Translations under genes and position numbers: made by a program
Shown: positions 14,329 through 16,349 of the stretch, one piece after another
Layout: each line of letters begins with the position of its first letter
Position numbering within the stretch: position 1 is the stretch's first letter
Assembly: GCA_050251555.1 (NCBI GenBank)
Contig: JBFWMN010000037.1
Coordinates: 1 to 16,349, forward strand
DNA: 16,349 nucleotides
Direction: 5' to 3'
Source: UBA2137 sp050251555
Lineage (GTDB): Bacteria > Pseudomonadota > Alphaproteobacteria > Micavibrionales > Micavibrionaceae
Notes under the pieces: model-generated
The model's database searches: none
Told to the model about the DNA's origin: nothing
Seen by the model: only the letters and a program-made list of their open reading frames with translations

Positions 14329-14354
14329 GCTTATCCCAAACTTTAGGGAAGTAT

Positions 14355-15626
14355 TTACCAGTTCTCGCGCATCCAGTTACGCAGGCGCGCCCACAGATTT
14401 TCCGCTTCGCCATGCGCGGCGATTTCGGTAGGCATTTCATGGGCGCGTTTAGCGGCATACTGGAGAAGCCCTGCGGCAACCGAGAAAGCGGCGCCGCTTG
14501 TAGCATCCGGAAGCCCTTGCAAACGGATCGGAGCCCCCAACCGGACCTGTTTATTCAAAATATCTTTGGCCAGATCCTGCGCTCCAGGCAACAGGGATGC
14601 CCCGCCCGTCAATACAAGGCGACGCCCGACAGATTCGGATACACCCGAATCCTTTAAGTGCTGGGCGACCATCTCAAACGTTTCTTCAAGCCGAGCGCGG
14701 ATAATATTAACGAGAAGCGAGCGCGGCACGTGGTGCGGTTGGGCATCATCAGCCTCACCCAGTAAGGGAACATCAATATATTCATGCTCGTCGCGGCTGG
14801 CAGCAATCGCCGAGCCATAAAGCGTTTTAATGCGCTCGGCGTTTGCAACCGATGTTGTCAGACCTTGCGCGATATCGGATGTGACAGCCGCCCCGCCCAC
14901 AGGAATAGAGCCCGCAAACAAAAGACGTGATTGCTGGAAAACGGCAAAAGACGTTGTGCCCGCCCCCATATCAATGAGGGTGCAGCCCAATTCCATCTCA
15001 TCTTCAACCAAAGTGGACAAGCCCGCCGCATAAGGCGCGGAACAAAGGGCCACAATATCCAGATGGCTTTGTTCAACGGCTGAGGCCATATTCTTAAGTG
15101 CTGGCAAATCACCATCCATCATGTGAATGTCAACGCCCAAGCGTTGGCCCGTCATGCCTTTCGGGTCTTTAATGCCTGTCTTGTTATCGAGGCTATAACC
15201 GACAGGGATCGTATGAATAAGCTCGCGATCTTCGGAAATGGCGCGGGATTGGGCTTTGGCGAGCGCACGGTTGATATCGTTGTCTGTCACATCCTGCCCC
15301 AAAATCTGCACATCAACGTCAATCGCATGGGATGTGGTGTGGAGGGCGGGAACAGCTAAAATAATCTCGCGTAAAGGATACCCCTTCATGGTTTTAGCAG
15401 CCATGCTTTCGGCGGCATGCACCGTCTGGCGGATAGAGTGCTCGGCCGCCGCCAAATCGACGACGGAACCCGCCTTTATGCCTTTGGAGACCTGATGGCC
15501 GACACCGACAATTTCCATTTCGCCCTCATCATCCGTCACGCGGGCAATGAAGCAAGCCATTTTGGACGAACCGATATCGAGCGCAGCCACAACCGAGCCG
15601 CGTTTAAAAGGGGTTGCCTCACTCAT
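14355..15626 (-). CDS. ftsA: cell division protein FtsA
   Basis: Actin-like ATPase that ties FtsZ filaments to the inner membrane and recruits later division proteins. It has 423 aa, a normal length. Motifs: phosphate-1 ALDIGSSKM (15-23), phosphate-2 LIDMGAGTTSFAV (217-229), and adenosine motif LTGGASLLPG (339-348). The 1C subdomain occupies about 90-180. The C-terminus ENLWARLRNWMRENW (409-423) is an amphipathic Trp/Arg helix, the expected membrane-targeting sequence. Its start ATG overlaps the ftsQ stop by four bases (ATGA), so translation is probably coupled to ftsQ. The stop is followed by a gap carrying DnaA boxes and the ftsZ promoter candidate. Confidence 0.97.
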   Translation of the reverse strand: MSEATPFKRGSVVAALDIGSSKMACFIARVTDDEGEMEIVGVGHQVSKGIKAGSVVDLAAAEHSIRQTVHAAESMAAKTMKGYPLREIILAVPALHTTSHAIDVDVQILGQDVTDNDINRALAKAQSRAISEDRELIHTIPVGYSLDNKTGIKDPKGMTGQRLGVDIHMMDGDLPALKNMASAVEQSHLDIVALCSAPYAAGLSTLVEDEMELGCTLIDMGAGTTSFAVFQQSRLLFAGSIPVGGAAVTSDIAQGLTTSVANAERIKTLYGSAIAASRDEHEYIDVPLLGEADDAQPHHVPRSLLVNIIRARLEETFEMVAQHLKDSGVSESVGRRLVLTGGASLLPGAQDLAKDILNKQVRLGAPIRLQGLPDATSGAAFSVAAGLLQYAAKRAHEMPTEIAAHGEAENLWARLRNWMRENW

Positions 15627-16349
15627 AGATCGGCCTCCCGCGTCGCAGATGCCTTGATAATCGGGCCTTCGGCTTCATCAACGGGCTGCAAGACAATCCT
15701 GTCGGATTGGCGCAAATCGATATCTTTAAGGGGTTGTTCAAGCACGTCATCTTCGCTCTGGTAGCGCGAAAGACGGGCCAGTGCAAGACCGAGGTCATCC
15801 TCGGGCAATTGAATCCGTGTATCGTTTGCCGTGAACAAATTCCAGCGCCTGCCGCCTATATATTGCACGCTTGTGATATGGGACGGCAAATTGGGTTCGG
15901 CCTGCAAATAGGTCATAAGTTGCGGCAAGGCTTTAGCAGCGCCCTGCCCGCTTACAATCAGCAACTCCTTGAAACGATTGTCAGGATGCTTCGTGATGAC
16001 CTTCCCTTCCGTATCAATCAGGGAAAGGCCTTTATCGGGGCGACGCAAAAGAGCAAGAGGCGTGCGCTCGGTCAGATCGATTTTCAGCGTATGGGGAAAC
16101 TGGCGGCGGACCGTAACGCTCTCAATCCAAGGGTCGGCCTGCAAACGGTCACGGATACTTGCCAGATCAAGAGCAAAAAGCGGCTCATTGCGGTCCACAT
16201 CCACAGCCGTGGCAACGGATTTTCTGTCAGCAAAATGGCGACCTTCAACCAGCACGTTTTCAACGCGCAAACCCATATGGGCGGTTTTCATGACGAGAGA
16301 ACGAGACGTATCTTCGCGGACTTTACCGATATAGCTGGATGTCCATAAC
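15623..16349 (-). CDS. ftsQ: cell division protein FtsQ (N-terminus beyond window)
   Basis: Single-pass inner-membrane protein whose periplasmic domain links early and late division proteins (FtsB/FtsL and septal peptidoglycan synthesis). The frame is open to the right edge, and the codons upstream of the internal ATG at 16291 read family-like sequence (LWTSSYIGKVREDTSRSLV), so the cytosolic and transmembrane parts lie outside the window. Visible from 16290 leftwards: a POTRA domain beginning GLRVENVLVEGR and ending with VRRQFPHTLKIDLTERTPLALL, then the beta domain with the FtsQ-type RRWNLFTANDTRIQLP segment. The last four bases overlap the ftsA start. The expected upstream neighbour, ddl/murB, is not visible. 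Confidence 0.93.
   Translation of the reverse strand, partial: LWTSSYIGKVREDTSRSLVMKTAHMGLRVENVLVEGRHFADRKSVATAVDVDRNEPLFALDLASIRDRLQADPWIESVTVRRQFPHTLKIDLTERTPLALLRRPDKGLSLIDTEGKVITKHPDNRFKELLIVSGQGAAKALPQLMTYLQAEPNLPSHITSVQYIGGRRWNLFTANDTRIQLPEDDLGLALARLSRYQSEDDVLEQPLKDIDLRQSDRIVLQPVDEAEGPIIKASATREADL

Noticed and set aside
14323..14336. GGATAAGCTTATCC palindrome as a terminator for ftsA
   Set aside because: No T-run follows on the minus strand and the palindrome leaves little loop. It is better explained by the adjacent DnaA boxes.

Overview
The window looks like chromosomal core sequence of an alphaproteobacterium with roughly balanced base composition. The evidence is the ftsQ-ftsA-ftsZ block, an alphaproteobacterial FtsZ tail ending LDIPAFLRRQAN, an alphaproteobacterial-type MnmA N-terminus, and anmK divergent from tyrS. 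A deep-branching or Rhodospirillales/Micavibrio-like lineage is possible, but I cannot fix the taxon from sequence alone. There is no phage, insertion sequence, CRISPR array, tRNA or rRNA that I can support, and no obvious new defence or biosynthetic system.

Left part (1-6274): the start of anmK (minus strand, broken by an in-frame TAA), divergent tyrS, then on the minus strand a large AsmA/YhdP-like envelope protein followed by a small secreted protein of unknown function. A Bcp peroxiredoxin is divergent from the AsmA-like gene and ends inside a strong two-way terminator.

Middle part (6277-12172): a 120-aa unknown protein and an alpha/beta hydrolase on the minus strand. A divergent control region rich in inverted repeats and GANTC sites follows, then a cysteine desulfurase plus [2Fe-2S] ferredoxin pair on the plus strand. 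Next come a minus-strand 415-aa Ala/Pro-rich protein of unknown function, plus-strand mnmA, and a minus-strand 184-aa unknown protein. The desulfurase, ferredoxin and MnmA fit one theme: sulfur from cysteine goes to Fe-S clusters and to 2-thiouridine in tRNA.

Right part (12252-16349): the division genes ftsQ (cut by the window edge), ftsA and ftsZ, all on the minus strand. ftsQ and ftsA overlap by 4 bases. ftsA and ftsZ are separated by 274 bases that hold a good promoter candidate, two abutting DnaA boxes (one perfect), three GANTC sites within 27 bases plus a fourth nearer ftsZ, and a leader hairpin. This resembles the DnaA/CcrM cell-cycle control of ftsZ known in Caulobacter. ftsZ ends with a strong terminator and is not followed by lpxC.

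The points most worth checking are the ftsA-ftsZ control region, the interrupted anmK, the structured desulfurase promoter, the unusual mnmA start, and the 415-aa protein with a possible internal duplication.
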